From positions 310,001 through 374,000 of the forward strand of contig NW_027183515.1 in NCBI RefSeq assembly GCF_041296385.1: 64,000 nucleotides of DNA, written 5' to 3'. Below the pieces are notes generated by a model. It was not told the origin of the DNA. It made no database searches and saw nothing but the letters and a program-made list of their open reading frames with translations. Numbering within the stretch: the stretch's first letter is position 1; the number at the start of each line of letters is the position of its first letter. This DNA is from Aphelocoma coerulescens (Eukaryota; Chordata; Aves; Passeriformes; Corvidae). This document shows positions 11,341 through 24,948 of this stretch, in pieces. Both the position numbers and the translations under genes were made by a program.

Positions 11341-13608
11341 GGCAGTCACGGCCTGGAGCAGGGCTGCTCCCAGGGGACAGCCTGGGGCAGGAGGCTGCTG
11401 GAGATTCATTCCCCACACTCCTTGTCATGAGGTGCTCAGAGTGATTGGAAAGGCTGTTGGCAGCAGGCAGTTCTCTGGGTTCAAGCTGTGGAGCTGTCAG
11501 CGGGAATGCAAAGGCCAAGCTGGTGAGCCTTTTGTCCTGGTGCCTTTAGTGTGTGAGCAGTCCCTGGTGCCGTTGTCTTTGGATCCTGAGTGTGGGAGAG
11601 GCAAGGCTTAGGATGGTGCGTAGAGCTGAGAAGGAAAGTGCCGAGAGCAGCGTGTGTGCTGCTGCTTTGAGGGGTGCAGTTGAAGTTGTAGGCAGCAAGA
11701 GCTTTCTCAGCTGGCCCTTTTGTGAGCTCTGCTTTTGCCAGATGACTTCCATCTTACCCTCTTACCATCTTAGCCTTTCATTTTTGCATATCCCAAACCC
11801 CCTTCCAAACATCCAGCAGCTGCTTGTAAAGAAGAAGTCCTAGAACAAAAAGCCAGTGCTGCCTTTCATAGCCCCTTTGCTGTCTATGAAGTAGAGGAAA
11901 GAAGCTAGTGAGACGCACTTTCTTTCTCAACTCCATAGAGCGCATCCTTCTCTCAAGGTGGCAGAGTCCTTGGCGGAAGTGAAGCATCTGCAGCTGCAGT
12001 TCAGACTGAGAGATGTGCCAGGACAGGAAACATTTGCTGACCTTCCCTGTTCCCTGTGCAACATGATTCTCGCATCCCAGTCACTTTCACACACCTTCGG
12101 TATCCCTGAGTCCAAGCAGCTAAAGCTCACAGAGACAGAAGTGTCAGGAAGGAAAACGTTGCAAAAGCACCCCCTTCTCTTATCAGCATATAAATTGTGC
12201 ACAACAGGCTGCGGCACCGAACCTTCCTTCTCAGATAGACATGCCATCACACTTTTCACTCTTGCAGCTCGGTTGAAAAGCTCCAGCAGCTGCTCCCGCA
12301 ATAGCAAAAGGTTCTAGAAGTGAAAGCCAGTTTGGGGCTGCACCTTCTCCTTGCCGCATGTAAGCCACACCAAACTCCCTGATGCACTCTGTCCTCCCCT
12401 TCTCAAAGGAGTAGACGGTGGCATCAGGACACACCTGTGTCCCAGCAGCTGGGTGCCCAGCCGGGAGCAGGAGCAGGGCTGGGGCTGCTCCCAAAGTTGC
12501 CCCGCCCCAATGCCAGAGCCGGACATATGCTGAGGGGGGGCTGGATCAGGCTTTATTGTCCAGCTGCATGCCAGGAGTGAGCACAAAATCTACCTGCATT
12601 CTCTGCAGCATGCCATCCTGGAGCAGAGCCATTGCCAAAGGAAGCCGTGAGCCCGTGCCAAGCCAGTGCCGGAGTGGGATCCTAGCAGCACCTGTGGAAG
12701 CCGGGAGAGAGGAGCCCACCTGGAGCAGGTTCGTGCAGGATTAATCATCCCGTGGCTTCCCACCAGGGTCCTGTTGCTTCCAAAAGGCCCCACAGTGTCA
12801 CTGTGGCCCCTCGGTTCCACCAGGTTCCATAGCGTCACTGTGGTGCCCAGGGTTCCGTCAGCTTCGCCAGCATCCCCACGGTCTGCAGAGCTCCCCGAGC
12901 TTCTGTGGTGTCACAGTGGAGGCAGGGTTGCTTCAGGTTCCATAGCATCAGCACGGTCTCCAGGGCTCCCAGAGGTTCTGTGGTGTCACAGTGGAGGCAG
13001 GGTTGCATCAGGTTCCATAGCATCACCACAGTCTCCAGGGCTCCCTGAGCTTCTGTGGTGTCACAGTGGAGGCAGGGTTGCATCAGGTTCCATAGCATCA
13101 GCACGGTCTCCAGGGCTCCCAGAGGTTCTGTGGTGTCACAGAGGAGGCAGGGTTGCATCAGGTTCCATAGCATCACCACGGTCTCCAGGGCTCCAAGAGC
13201 TTCTGTGGTGTCACAGAGGAGGCAGGGTTGCATCAGGTTCAATAGCATCAGCACGGTCTCCAGGGCTCCCCTGAGCTTCTGTGGTGGTGTCACAGAGGAG
13301 CCAGGCTTCCTTGTAGTTCCCCAGCATCACAAAGGCTCTCCTGGGAGCCACGGGTCACAAAGCACCGTGGGCTCTGTGCAGCCCCGCTGTGTCACAATGG
13401 CCGCTGGCTTCCACGAGCCCCCGCAGTGTCCCAGTGGGCCCCGTGGCTTTAGGAGTGGGTGGCTGGGAGTTGGTGCCAGCGGCTGGGGGAGCAGCAGCAG
13501 GGACTGTGTGTGGACAGTGCCATGGCCACTTGTGTGGCCACTGGTGTCTCTGTGCCAGGCACAGCCGTGGTGTGTAACACCGGCTCTGGGTCCTTTGGCT
13601 GTGCAGGT
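11341..13608. repeat. Macrosatellite unit 6
   Basis: Standard 2268 bp with five minisatellite copies (12901-13276). Carries A at consensus 32 (cccagggga), T at 437 (cctttcatt, shared only with unit 9), and T at 1592 in the first minisatellite copy with accacgg in the fourth. Confidence 0.95.
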
Positions 13609-15876
13609 GGCAGTCACGGCCTGGAGCAGGGCTGCTCCCAGGGGACAGCCTGGGGCAGGAGGCTGCTGGAGATTCATTCCCCACACTCCTTGTCATGAGG
13701 TGCTCAGAGTGATTGGAAAGGCTGTTGGCAGCAGGCAGTTCTCTGGGTTCAAGCTGTGGAGCTGTCAGCGGGAATGCAAAGGCCAAGCTGGTGAGCCTTT
13801 TGTCCTGGTGCCTTTAGTGTGTGAGCAGTCCCTGGTGCCGTTGTCTTTGGATCCTGAGTGTGGGAGAGGCAAGGCTTAGGATGGTGCGTAGAGCTGAGAA
13901 GGAAAGTGCCGAGAGCAGCGTGTGTGCTGCTGCTTTGAGGGGTGCAGTTGAAGTTGTAGGCAGCAAGAGCTTTCTCAGCTGGCCCTTTTGTGAGCTCTGC
14001 TTTTGCCAGATGACTTCCATCTTACCCTCTTACCATCTTAGCCTCTCATTTTTGCATATCCCAAACCCCCTTCCAAACATCCAGCAGCTGCTTGTAAAGA
14101 AGAAGTCCTAGAACAAAAAGCCAGTGCTGCCTTTCATAGCCCCTTTGCTGTCTATGAAGTAGAGGAAAGAAGCTAGTGAGACGCACTTTCTTTCTCAACT
14201 CCATAGAGCGCATCCTTCTCTCAAGGTGGCAGAGTCCTTGGCAGAAGTGAAGCATCTGCAGCTGCAGTTCAGACTGAGAGATGTGCCAGGACAGGAAACA
14301 TTTGCTGACCTTCCCTGTTCCCTGTGCAACATGATTCTCGCATCCCAGTCACTTTCACACACCTTCGGTACCCCTGAGTCCAAGCAGCTAAAGCTCACAG
14401 AGACAGAAGTGTCAGGAAGGAAAACGTTGCAAAAGCACCCCCTTCTCTTATCAGCATATAAATTGTGCACAACAGGCTGCGGCACCGAACCTTCCTTCTC
14501 AGATAGACATGCCATCACACTTTTCACTCTTGCAGCTCGGTTGAAAAGCTCCAGCAGCTGCTCCCGCAATAGCAAAAGGTTCTAGAAGTGAAAGCCAGTT
14601 TGGGGCTGCACCTTCTCCTTGCCGCATGTAAGCCACACCAAACTCCCTGATGCACTCTGTCCTCCCCTTCTCAAAGGAGTAGACGGTGGCATCAGGACAC
14701 ACCTGTGTCCCAGCAGCTGGGTGCCCAGCCGGGAGCAGGAGCAGGGCTGGGGCTGCTCCCAAAGTTGCCCCGCCCCAATGCCAGAGCCGGACATATGCTG
14801 AGGGGGGGCTGGATCAGGCTTTATTGTCCAGCTGCATGCCAGGAGTGAGCACAAAATCTACCTGCATTCTCTGCAGCATGCCATCCTGGAGCAGAGCCAT
14901 TGCCAAAGGAAGCCGTGAGCCCGTGCCAAGCCAGTGCCGGAGTGGGATCCTAGCAGCACCTGTGGAAGCCGGGAGAGAGGAGCCCACCTGGAGCAGGTTC
15001 GTGCAGGATTAATCATCCCGTGGCTTCCCACCAGGGTCCTGTTGCTTCCAAAAGGCCCCACAGTGTCACTGTGGCCCCTCGGTTCCACCAGGTTCCATAG
15101 CGTCACTGTGGTGCCCAGGGTTCCGTCAGCTTCGCCAGCATCCCCACGGTCTGCAGAGCTCCCCGAGCTTCTGTGGTGTCACAGTGGAGGCAGGGTTGCA
15201 TCAGGTTCCATAGCATCAGCACGGTCTCCAGGGCTCCCAGAGGTTCTGTGGTGTCACAGTGGAGGCAGGGTTGCATCAGGTTCCATAGCATCACCACAGT
15301 CTCCAGGGCTCCCTGAGCTTCTGTGGTGTCACAGTGGAGGCAGGGTTGCATCAGGTTCCATAGCATCAGCACGGTCTCCAGGGCTCCCAGAGGTTCTGTG
15401 GTGTCACAGAGGAGGCAGGGTTGCATCAGGTTCCATAGCATCACCACGGTCTCCAGGGCTCCAAGAGCTTCTGTGGTGTCACAGAGGAGGCAGGGTTGCA
15501 TCAGGTTCAATAGCATCAGCACGGTCTCCAGGGCTCCCCTGAGCTTCTGTGGTGGTGTCACAGAGGAGCCAGGCTTCCTTGTAGTTCCCCAGCATCACAA
15601 AGGCTCTCCTGGGAGCCACGGGTCACAAAGCACCGTGGGCTCTGTGCAGCCCCGCTGTGTCACAATGGCCGCTGGCTTCCATGAGCCCCCGCAGTGTCCC
15701 AGTGGGCCCCGTGGCTTTAGGAGTGGGTGGCTGGGAGTTGGTGCCAGCGGCTGGGGGAGCAGCAGCAGGGACTGTGTGTGGACAGTGCCATGGCCACTTG
15801 TGTGGCCACTGGTGTCTCTGTGCCAGGCACAGCCGTGGTGTGTAACACCGGCTCTGGGTCCTTTGGCTGTGCAGGT
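13609..15876. repeat. Macrosatellite unit 7
   Basis: Standard 2268 bp with five minisatellite copies (15169-15544). Carries A at consensus 32, a private A at 635 (tggcagaag), C at 763 and T at 2074. The ccatgagc state here and the cctggggga state of unit 8 repeat the linkage seen between units 4 and 5. Confidence 0.95.
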
Positions 15877-18144
15877 GGCAGTCACGGCCTGGAGCAGGGC
15901 TGCTCCTGGGGGACAGCCTGGGGCAGGAGGCTGCTGGAGATTCATTCCCCACACTCCTTGTCATGAGGTGCTCAGAGTGATTGGAAAGGCTGTTGGCAGC
16001 AGGCAGTTCTCTGGGTTCAAGCTGTGGAGCTGTCAGCGGGAATGCAAAGGCCAAGCTGGTGAGCCTTTTGTCCTGGTGCCTTTAGTGTGTGAGCAGTCCC
16101 TGGTGCCGTTGTCTTTGGATCCTGAGTGTGGGAGAGGCAAGGCTTAGGATGGTGCGTAGAGCTGAGAAGGAAAGTGCCGAGAGCAGCGTGTGTGCTGCTG
16201 CTTTGAGGGGTGCAGTTGAAGTTGTAGGCAGCAAGAGCTTTCTCAGCTGGCCCTTTTGTGAGCTCTGCTTTTGCCAGATGACTTCCATCTTACCCTCTTA
16301 CCATCTTAGCCTCTCATTTTTGCATATCCCAAACCCCCTTCCAAACATCCAGCAGCTGCTTGTAAAGAAGAAGTCCTAGAACAAAAAGCCAGTGCTGCCT
16401 TTCATAGCCCCTTTGCTGTCTATGAAGTAGAGGAAAGAAGCTAGTGAGACGCACTTTCTTTCTCAACTCCATAGAGCGCATCCTTCTCTCAAGGTGGCAG
16501 AGTCCTTGGCGGAAGTGAAGCATCTGCAGCTGCAGTTCAGACTGAGAGATGTGCCAGGACAGGAAACATTTGCTGACCTTCCCTGTTCCCTGTGCAACAT
16601 GATTCTCGCATCCCAGTCACTTTCACATACCTTCGGTATCCCTGAGTCCAAGCAGCTAAAGCTCACAGAGACAGAAGTGTCAGGAAGGAAAACGTTCCAA
16701 AAGCACCCCCTTCTCTTATCAGCATATAAATTGTGCACAACAGGCTGCGGCACCGAACCTTCCTTCTCAGATAGACATGCCATCACACTTTTCACTCTTG
16801 CAGCTCGGTTGAAAAGCTCCAGCAGCTGCTCCCGCAATAGCAAAAGGTTCTAGAAGTGAAAGCCAGTTTGGGGCTGCACCTTCTCCTTGCCGCATGTAAG
16901 CCACACCAAACTCCCTGATGCACTCTGTCCTCCCCTTCTCAAAGGAGTAGACGGTGGCATCAGGACACACCTGTGTCCCAGCAGCTGGGTGCCCAGCCGG
17001 GAGCAGGAGCAGGGCTGGGGCTGCTCCCAAAGTTGCCCCGCCCCAATGCCAGAGCCGGACATATGCTGAGGGGGGGCTGGATCAGGCTTTATTGTCCAGC
17101 TGCATGCCAGGAGTGAGCACAAAATCTACCTGCATTCTCTGCAGCATGCCATCCTGGAGCAGAGCCATTGCCAAAGGAAGCCGTGAGCCCGTGCCAAGCC
17201 AGTGCCGGAGTGGGATCCTAGCAGTACCTGTGGAAGCCGGGAGAGAGGAGCCCACCTGGAGCAGGTTCGTGCAGGATTAATCATCCCGTGGCTTCCCACC
17301 AGGGTCCTGTTGCTTCCAAAAGGCCCCACAGTGTCACTGTGGCCCCTCGGTTCCACCAGGTTCCATAGCGTCACTGTGGTGCCCAGGGTTCCGTCAGCTT
17401 CGCCAGCATCCCCACGGTCTGCAGAGCTCCCCGAGCTTCTGTGGTGTCACAGTGGAGGCAGGGTTGCATCAGGTTCCATAGCATCAGCACGGTCTCCAGG
17501 GCTCCCAGAGGTTCTGTGGTGTCACAGTGGAGGCAGGGTTGCATCAGGTTCCATAGCATCACCACAGTCTCCAGGGCTCCCTGAGCTTCTGTGGTGTCAC
17601 AGTGGAGGCAGGGTTGCATCAGGTTCCATAGCATCACCACGGTCTCCAGAGCTCCCAGAGGTTCTGTGGTGTCACAGAGGAGGCAGGGTTGCATCAGGTT
17701 CCATAGCATCAGCACGGTCTCCAGGGCTCCAAGAGCTTCTGTGGTGTCACAGAGGAGGCAGGGTTGCATCAGGTTCAATAGCATCAGCACGGTCTCCAGG
17801 GCTCCCCTGAGCTTCTGTGGTGGTGTCACAGAGGAGCCAGGTTTCCTTGTAGTTCCCCAGCATCACAAAGGCTCTCCTGGGAGCCACGGGTCACAAAGCA
17901 CCGTGGGCTCTGTGCAGCCCCGCTGTGTCACAATGGCCGCTGGCTTCCACGAGCCCCCGCAGTGTCCCAGTGGGCCCCGTGGCTTTAGGAGTGGGTGGCT
18001 GGGAGTTGGTGCCAGCGGCTGGGGGAGCAGCAGCAGGGACTGTGTGTGGACAGTGCCATGGCCACTTGTGTGGCCACTGGTGTCTCTGTGCCAGGCACAG
18101 CCGTGGTGTGTAACACCGGCTCTGGGTCCTTTGGCTGTGCAGGT
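15877..18144. repeat. Macrosatellite unit 8
   Basis: Standard 2268 bp with five minisatellite copies (17437-17812). Carries T at consensus 31, T at 752, C at 821 and T at 1349. The third minisatellite copy ends in accacggtctccagagctc, a private combination, and the downstream flank has ggtttcc instead of ggcttcc. Confidence 0.95.
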
Positions 18145-20412
18145 GGCAGTCACGGCCTGGAGCAGGGCTGCTCCCAGGGGACAGCCTGGGGCAGGAGGCT
18201 GCTGGAGATTCATTCCCCACACTCCTTGTCATGAGGTGCTCAGAGTGATTGGAAAGGCTGTTGGCAGCAGGCAGTTCTCTGGGTTCAAGCTGTGGAGCTG
18301 TCAGCGGGAATGCAAAGGCCAAGCTGGTGAGCCTTTTGTCCTGGTGCCTTTAGTGTGTGAGCAGTCCCTGGTGCCGTTGTCTTTGGATCCTGAGTGTGGG
18401 AGAGGCAAGGCTTAGGATGGTGCGTAGAGCTGAGAAGGAAAGTGCCGAGAGCAGCGTGTGTGCTGCTGCTTTGAGGGGTGCAGTTGAAGTTGTAGGCAGC
18501 AAGAGCTTTCTCAGCTGGCCCTTTTGTGAGCTCTGCTTTTGCCAGATGACTTCCATCTTACCCTCTTACCATCTTAGCCTTTCATTTTTGCATATCCCAA
18601 ACCCCCTTCCAAACATCCAGCAGCTGCTTGTAAAGAAGAAGTCCTAGAACAAAAAGCCAGTGCTGCCTTTCATAGCCCCTTTGCTGTCTATGAAGTAGAG
18701 GAAAGAAGCTAGTGAGACGCACTTTCTTTCTCAACTCCATAGAGCGCATCCTTCTCTCAAGGTGGCAGAGTCCTTGGCGGAAGTGAAGCATCTGCAGCTG
18801 CAGTTCAGACTGAGAGATGTGCCAGGACAGGAAACATTTGCTGACCTTCCCTGTTCCCTGTGCAACATGATTCTCGCATCCCAGTCACTTTCACACACCT
18901 TCGGTATCCCTGAGTCCAAGCAGCTAAAGCTCACAGAGACAGAAGTGTCAGGAAGGAAAACGTTCCAAAAGCACCCCCTTCTCTTATCAGCATATAAATT
19001 GTGCACAACAGGCTGCGGCACCGAACCTTCCTTCTCAGATAGACATGCCATCACACTTTTCACTCTTGCAGCTCGGTTGAAAAGCTCCAGCAGCTGCTCC
19101 CGCAATAGCAAAAGGTTCTAGAAGTGAAAGCCAGTTTGGGGCTGCACCTTCTCCTTGCCGCATGTAAGCCACACCAAACTCCCTGATGCACTCTGTCCTC
19201 CCCTTCTCAAAGGAGTAGACGGTGGCATCAGGACACACCTGTGTCCCAGCAGCTGGGTGCCCAGCCGGGAGCAGGAGCAGGGCTGGGGCTGCTCCCAAAG
19301 TTGCCCCGCCCCAATGCCAGAGCCGGACATATGCTGAGGGGGGGCTGGATCAGGCTTTATTGTCCAGCTGCATGCCAGGAGTGAGCACAAAATCTACCTG
19401 CATTCTCTGCAGCATGCCATCCTGGAGCAGAGCCATTGCCAAAGGAAGCCGTGAGCCCGTGCCAAGCCAGTGCCGGAGTGGGATCCTAGCAGCACCTGTG
19501 GAAGCCGGGAGAGAGGAGCCCACCTGGAGCAGGTTCGTGCAGGATTAATCATCCCGTGGCTTCCCACCAGGGTCCTGTTGCTTCCAAAAGGCCCCACAGT
19601 GTCACTGTGGCCCCTCGGTTCCACCAGGTTCCATAGCGTCACTGTGGTGCCCAGGGTTCCGTCAGCTTCGCCAGCATCCCCACGGTCTGCAGAGCTCCCC
19701 GAGCTTCTGTGGTGTCACAGTGGAGGCAGGGTTGCATCAGGTTCCATAGCATCAGCACGGTCTCCAGGGCTCCCAGAGGTTCTGTGGTGTCACAGTGGAG
19801 GCAGGGTTGCATCAGGTTCCATAGCATCACCACAGTCTCCAGGGCTCCCTGAGCTTCTGTGGTGTCACAGTGGAGGCAGGGTTGCATCAGGTTCCATAGC
19901 ATCAGCACGGTCTCCAGGGCTCCCAGAGGTTCTGTGGTGTCACAGAGGAGGCAGGGTTGCATCAGGTTCCATAGCATCAGCACGGTCTCCAGGGCTCCAA
20001 GAGCTTCTGTGTTGTCACAGAGGAGGCAGGGTTGCATCAGGTTCAATAGCATCAGCACGGTCTCCAGGGCTCCCCTGAGCTTCTGTGGTGGTGTCACAGA
20101 GGAGCCAGGCTTCCTTGTAGTTCCCCAGCATCACAAAGGCTCTCCTGGGAGCCACGGGTCACAAAGCACCGTGGGCTCTGTGCAGCCCCGCTGTGTCACA
20201 ATGGCCGCTGGCTTCCACGAGCCCCCGCAGTGTCCCAGTGGGCCCCGTGGCTTTAGGAGTGGGTGGCTGGGAGTTGGTGCCAGCGGCTGGGGGAGCAGCA
20301 GCAGGGACTGTGTGTGGACAGTGCCATGGCCACTTGTGTGGCCACTGGTGTCTCTGTGCCAGGCACAGCCGTGGTGTGTAACACCGGCTCTGGGTCCTTT
20401 GGCTGTGCAGGT
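18145..20412. repeat. Macrosatellite unit 9
   Basis: Standard 2268 bp with five minisatellite copies (19705-20080). Carries A at consensus 32, T at 437, C at 821 and T at 1868 (ctgtgttgtc in the fifth minisatellite copy). This is the first copy of that last variant, later seen in units 13, 15, 16, 17 and 24. Confidence 0.95.
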
Positions 20413-22680
20413 GGCAGTCACGGCCTGGAGCAGGGCTGCTCCCGGGGGACAGCCTGGGGCAGGAGGCTGCTGGAGATTCATTCCCCACACTCCTTGTCAT
20501 GAGGTGCTCAGAGTGATTGGAAAGGCTGTTGGCAGCAGGCAGTTCTCTGGGTTCAAGCTGTGGAGCTGTCAGCGGGAATGCAAAGGCCAAGCTGGTGAGC
20601 CTTTTGTCCTGGTGCCTTTAGTGTGTGAGCAGTCCCTGGTGCCGTTGTCTTTGGATCCTGAGTGTGGGAGAGGCAAGGCTTAGGATGGTGCGTAGAGCTG
20701 AGAAGGAAAGTGCCGAGAGCAGCGTGTGTGCTGCTGCTTTGAGGGGTGCAGTTGAAGTTGTAGGCAGCAAGAGCTTTCTCAGCTGGCCCTTTTGTGAGCT
20801 CTGCTTTTGCCAGATGACTTCCATCTTACCCTCTTACCATCTTAGCCTCTCATTTTTGCATATCCCAAACCCCCTTCCAAACATCCAGCAGCTGCTTGTA
20901 AAGAAGAAGTCCTAGAACAAAAAGCCAGTGCTGCCTTTCATAGCCCCTTTGCTGTCTATGAAGTAGAGGAAAGAAGCTAGTGAGACGCACTTTCTTTCTC
21001 AACTCCATAGAGCGCATCCTTCTCTCAAGGTGGCAGAGTCCTTGGCGGAAGTGAAGCATCTGCAGCTGCAGTTCAGACTGAGAGATGTGCCAGGACAGGA
21101 AACATTTGCTGACCTTCCCTGTTCCCTGTGCAACATGATTCTCGCATCCCAGTCACTTTCACACACCTTCGGTATCCCTGAGTCCAAGCAGCTAAAGCTC
21201 ACAGAGACAGAAGTGTCAGGAAGGAAAACGTTCCAAAAGCACCCCCTTCTCTTATCAGCATATAAATTGTGCACAACAGGCTGCGGCACCGAACCTTCCT
21301 TCTCAGATAGACATGCCATCACACTTTTCACTCTTGCAGCTCGGTTGAAAAGCTCCAGCAGCTGCTCCCGCAATAGCAAAAGGTTCTAGAAGTGAAAGCC
21401 AGTTTGGGGCTGCACCTTCTCCTTGCCGCATGTAAGCCACACCAAACTCCCTGATGCACTCTGTCCTCCCCTTCTCAAAGGAGTAGACGGTGGCATCAGG
21501 ACACACCTGTGTCCCAGCAGCTGGGTGCCCAGCCGGGAGCAGGAGCAGGGCTGGGGCTGCTCCCAAAGTTGCCCCGCCCCAATGCCAGAGCCGGACATAT
21601 GCTGAGGGGGGGCTGGATCAGGCTTTATTGTCCAGCTGCATGCCAGGAGTGAGCACAAAATCTACCTGCATTCTCTGCAGCATGCCATCCTGGAGCAGAG
21701 CCATTGCCAAAGGAAGCCGTGAGCCCGTGCCAAGCCAGTGCCGGAGTGGGATCCTAGCAGCACCTGTGGAAGCCGGGAGAGAGGAGCCCACCTGGAGCAG
21801 GTTCGTGCAGGATTAATCATCCCGTGGCTTCCCACCAGGGTCCTGTTGCTTCCAAAAGGCCCCACAGTGTCACTGTGGCCCCTCGGTTCCACCAGGTTCC
21901 ATAGCGTCACTGTGGTGCCCAGGGTTCCGTCAGCTTCGCCAGCATCCCCACGGTCTGCAGAGCTCCCCGAGCTTCTGTGGTGTCACAGTGGAGGCAGGGT
22001 TGCATCAGGTTCCATAGCATCAGCACGGTCTCCAGGGCTCCCAGAGGTTCTGTGGTGTCACAGTGGAGGCAGGGTTGCATCAGGTTCCATAGCATCACCA
22101 CAGTCTCCAGGGCTCCCTGAGCTTCTGTGGTGTCACAGTGGAGGCAGGGTTGCATCAGGTTCCATAGCATCAGCACGGTCTCCAGGGCTCCCAGAGGTTC
22201 TGTGGTGTCACAGAGGAGGCAGGGTTGCATCAGGTTCCATAGCATCAGCACGGTCTCCAGGGCTCCAAGAGCTTCTGTGGTGTCACAGAGGAGGCAGGGT
22301 TGCATCAGGTTCAATAGCATCAGCACGGTCTCCAGGGCTCCCCTGAGCTTCTGTGGTGGTGTCACAGAGGAGCCAGGCTTCCTTGTAGTTCCCCAGCATC
22401 ACAAAGGCTCTCCTGGGAGCCACGGGTCACAAAGCACCGTGGGCTCTGTGCAGCCCCGCTGTGTCACAATGGCCGCTGGCTTCCACGAGCCCCCGCAGTG
22501 TCCCAGTGGGCCCCGTGGCTTTAGGAGTGGGTGGCTGGGAGTTGGTGCCAGCGGCTGGGGGAGCAGCAGCAGGGACTGTGTGTGGACAGTGCCATGGCCA
22601 CTTGTGTGGCCACTGGTGTCTCTGTGCCAGGCACAGCCGTGGTGTGTAACACCGGCTCTGGGTCCTTTGGCTGTGCAGGT
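20413..22680. repeat. Macrosatellite unit 10
   Basis: Standard 2268 bp with five minisatellite copies (21973-22348). Carries C at consensus 752 and C at 821; otherwise it matches the majority sequence. Confidence 0.95.
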
Positions 22681-24948
22681 GGCAGTCACGGCCTGGAGCA
22701 GGGCTGCTCCCGGGGGACAGCCTGGGGCAGGAGGCTGCTGGAGATTCATTCCCCACACTCCTTGTCATGAGGTGCTCAGAGTGATTGGAAAGGCTGTTGG
22801 CAGCAGGCAGTTCTCTGGGTTCAAGCTGTGGAGCTGTCAGCGGGAATGCAAAGGCCAAGCTGGTGAGCCTTTTGTCCTGGTGCCTTTAGTGTGTGAGCAG
22901 TCCCTGGTGCCGTTGTCTTTGGATCCTGAGTGTGGGAGAGGCAAGGCTTAGGATGGTGCGTAGAGCTGAGAAGGAAAGTGCCGAGAGCAGCGTGTGTGCT
23001 GCTGCTTTGAGGGGTGCAGTTGAAGTTGTAGGCAGCAAGAGCTTTCTCAGCTGGCCCTTTTGTGAGCTCTGCTTTTGCCAGATGACTTCCATCTTACCCT
23101 CTTACCATCTTAGCCTCTCATTTTTGCATATCCCAAACCCCCTTCCAAACATCCAGCAGCTGCTTGTAAAGAAGAAGTCCTAGAACAAAAAGCCAGTGCT
23201 GCCTTTCATAGCCCCTTTGCTGTCTATGAAGTAGAGGAAAGAAGCTAGTGAGACGCACTTTCTTTCTCAACTCCATAGAGCGCATCCTTCTCTCAAGGTG
23301 GCAGAGTCCTTGGCGGAAGTGAAGCATCTGCAGCTGCAGTTCAGACTGAGAGATGTGCCAGGACAGGAAACATTTGCTGACCTTCCCTGTTCCCTGTGCA
23401 ACATGATTCTCGCATCCCAGTCACTTTCACACACCTTCGGTATCCCTGAGTCCAAGCAGCTAAAGCTCACAGAGACAGAAGTGTCAGGAAGGAAAACGTT
23501 GCAAAAGCACCCCCTTCTCTTATCAGCATATAAATTGTGCACAACAGGCTGCGGCACCGAACCTTCCTTCTCAGATAGACATGCCATCACACTTTTCACT
23601 CTTGCAGCTCGGTTGAAAAGCTCCAGCAGCTGCTCCCGCAATAGCAAAAGGTTCTAGAAGTGAAAGCCAGTTTGGGGCTGCACCTTCTCCTTGCCGCATG
23701 TAAGCCACACCAAACTCCCTGATGCACTCTGTCCTCCCCTTCTCAAAGGAGTAGACGGTGGCATCAGGACACACCTGTGTCCCAGCAGCTGGGTGCCCAG
23801 CCGGGAGCAGGAGCAGGGCTGGGGCTGCTCCCAAAGTTGCCCCGCCCCAATGCCAGAGCCGGACATATGCTGAGGGGGGGCTGGATCAGGCTTTATTGTC
23901 CAGCTGCATGCCAGGAGTGAGCACAAAATCTACCTGCATTCTCTGCAGCATGCCATCCTGGAGCAGAGCCATTGCCAAAGGAAGCCGTGAGCCCGTGCCA
24001 AGCCAGTGCCGGAGTGGGATCCTAGCAGTACCTGTGGAAGCCGGGAGAGAGGAGCCCACCTGGAGCAGGTTCGTGCAGGATTAATCATCCCGTGGCTTCC
24101 CACCAGGGTCCTGTTGCTTCCAAAAGGCCCCACAGTGTCACTGTGGCCCCTCGGTTCCACCAGGTTCCATAGCGTCACTGTGGTGCCCAGGGTTCCGTCA
24201 GCTTCGCCAGCATCCCCACGGTCTGCAGAGCTCCCCGAGCTTCTGTGGTGTCACAGTGGAGGCAGGGTTGCTTCAGGTTCCATAGCATCAGCACGGTCTC
24301 CAGGGCTCCCAGAGGTTCTGTGGTGTCACAGTGGAGGCAGGGTTGCATCAGGTTCCATAGCATCACCACAGTCTCCAGGGCTCCCTGAGCTTCTGTGGTG
24401 TCACAGTGGAGGCAGGGTTGCATCAGGTTCCATAGCATCAGCACGGTCTCCAGGGCTCCCAGAGGTTCTGTGGTGTCACAGAGGAGGCAGGGTTGCATCA
24501 GGTTCCATAGCATCACCATGGTCTCCAGGGCTCCAAGAGCTTCTGTGGTGTCACAGAGGAGGCAGGGTTGCATCAGGTTCAATAGCATCAGCACGGTCTC
24601 CAGGGCTCCCCTGAGCTTCTGTGGTGGTGTCACAGAGGAGCCAGGCTTCCTTGTAGTTCCCCAGCATCACAAAGGCTCTCCTGGGAGCCACGGGTCACAA
24701 AGCACCGTGGGCTCTGTGCAGCCCCGCTGTGTCACAATGGCCGCTGGCTTCCACGAGCCCCCGCAGTGTCCCAGTGGGCCCCGTGGCTTTAGGAGTGGGT
24801 GGCTGGGAGTTGGTGCCAGCGGCTGGGGGAGCAGCAGCAGGGACTGTGTGTGGACAGTGCCATGGCCACTTGTGTGGCCACTGGTGTCTCTGTGCCAGGC
24901 ACAGCCGTGGTGTGTAACACCGGCTCTGGGTCCTTTGGCTGTGCAGGT
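22681..24948. repeat. Macrosatellite unit 11
   Basis: Standard 2268 bp with five minisatellite copies (24241-24616). Carries T at consensus 1349, T at 1592 and the accatgg fourth copy. Its minisatellite haplotype matches units 1 and 12. Confidence 0.95.
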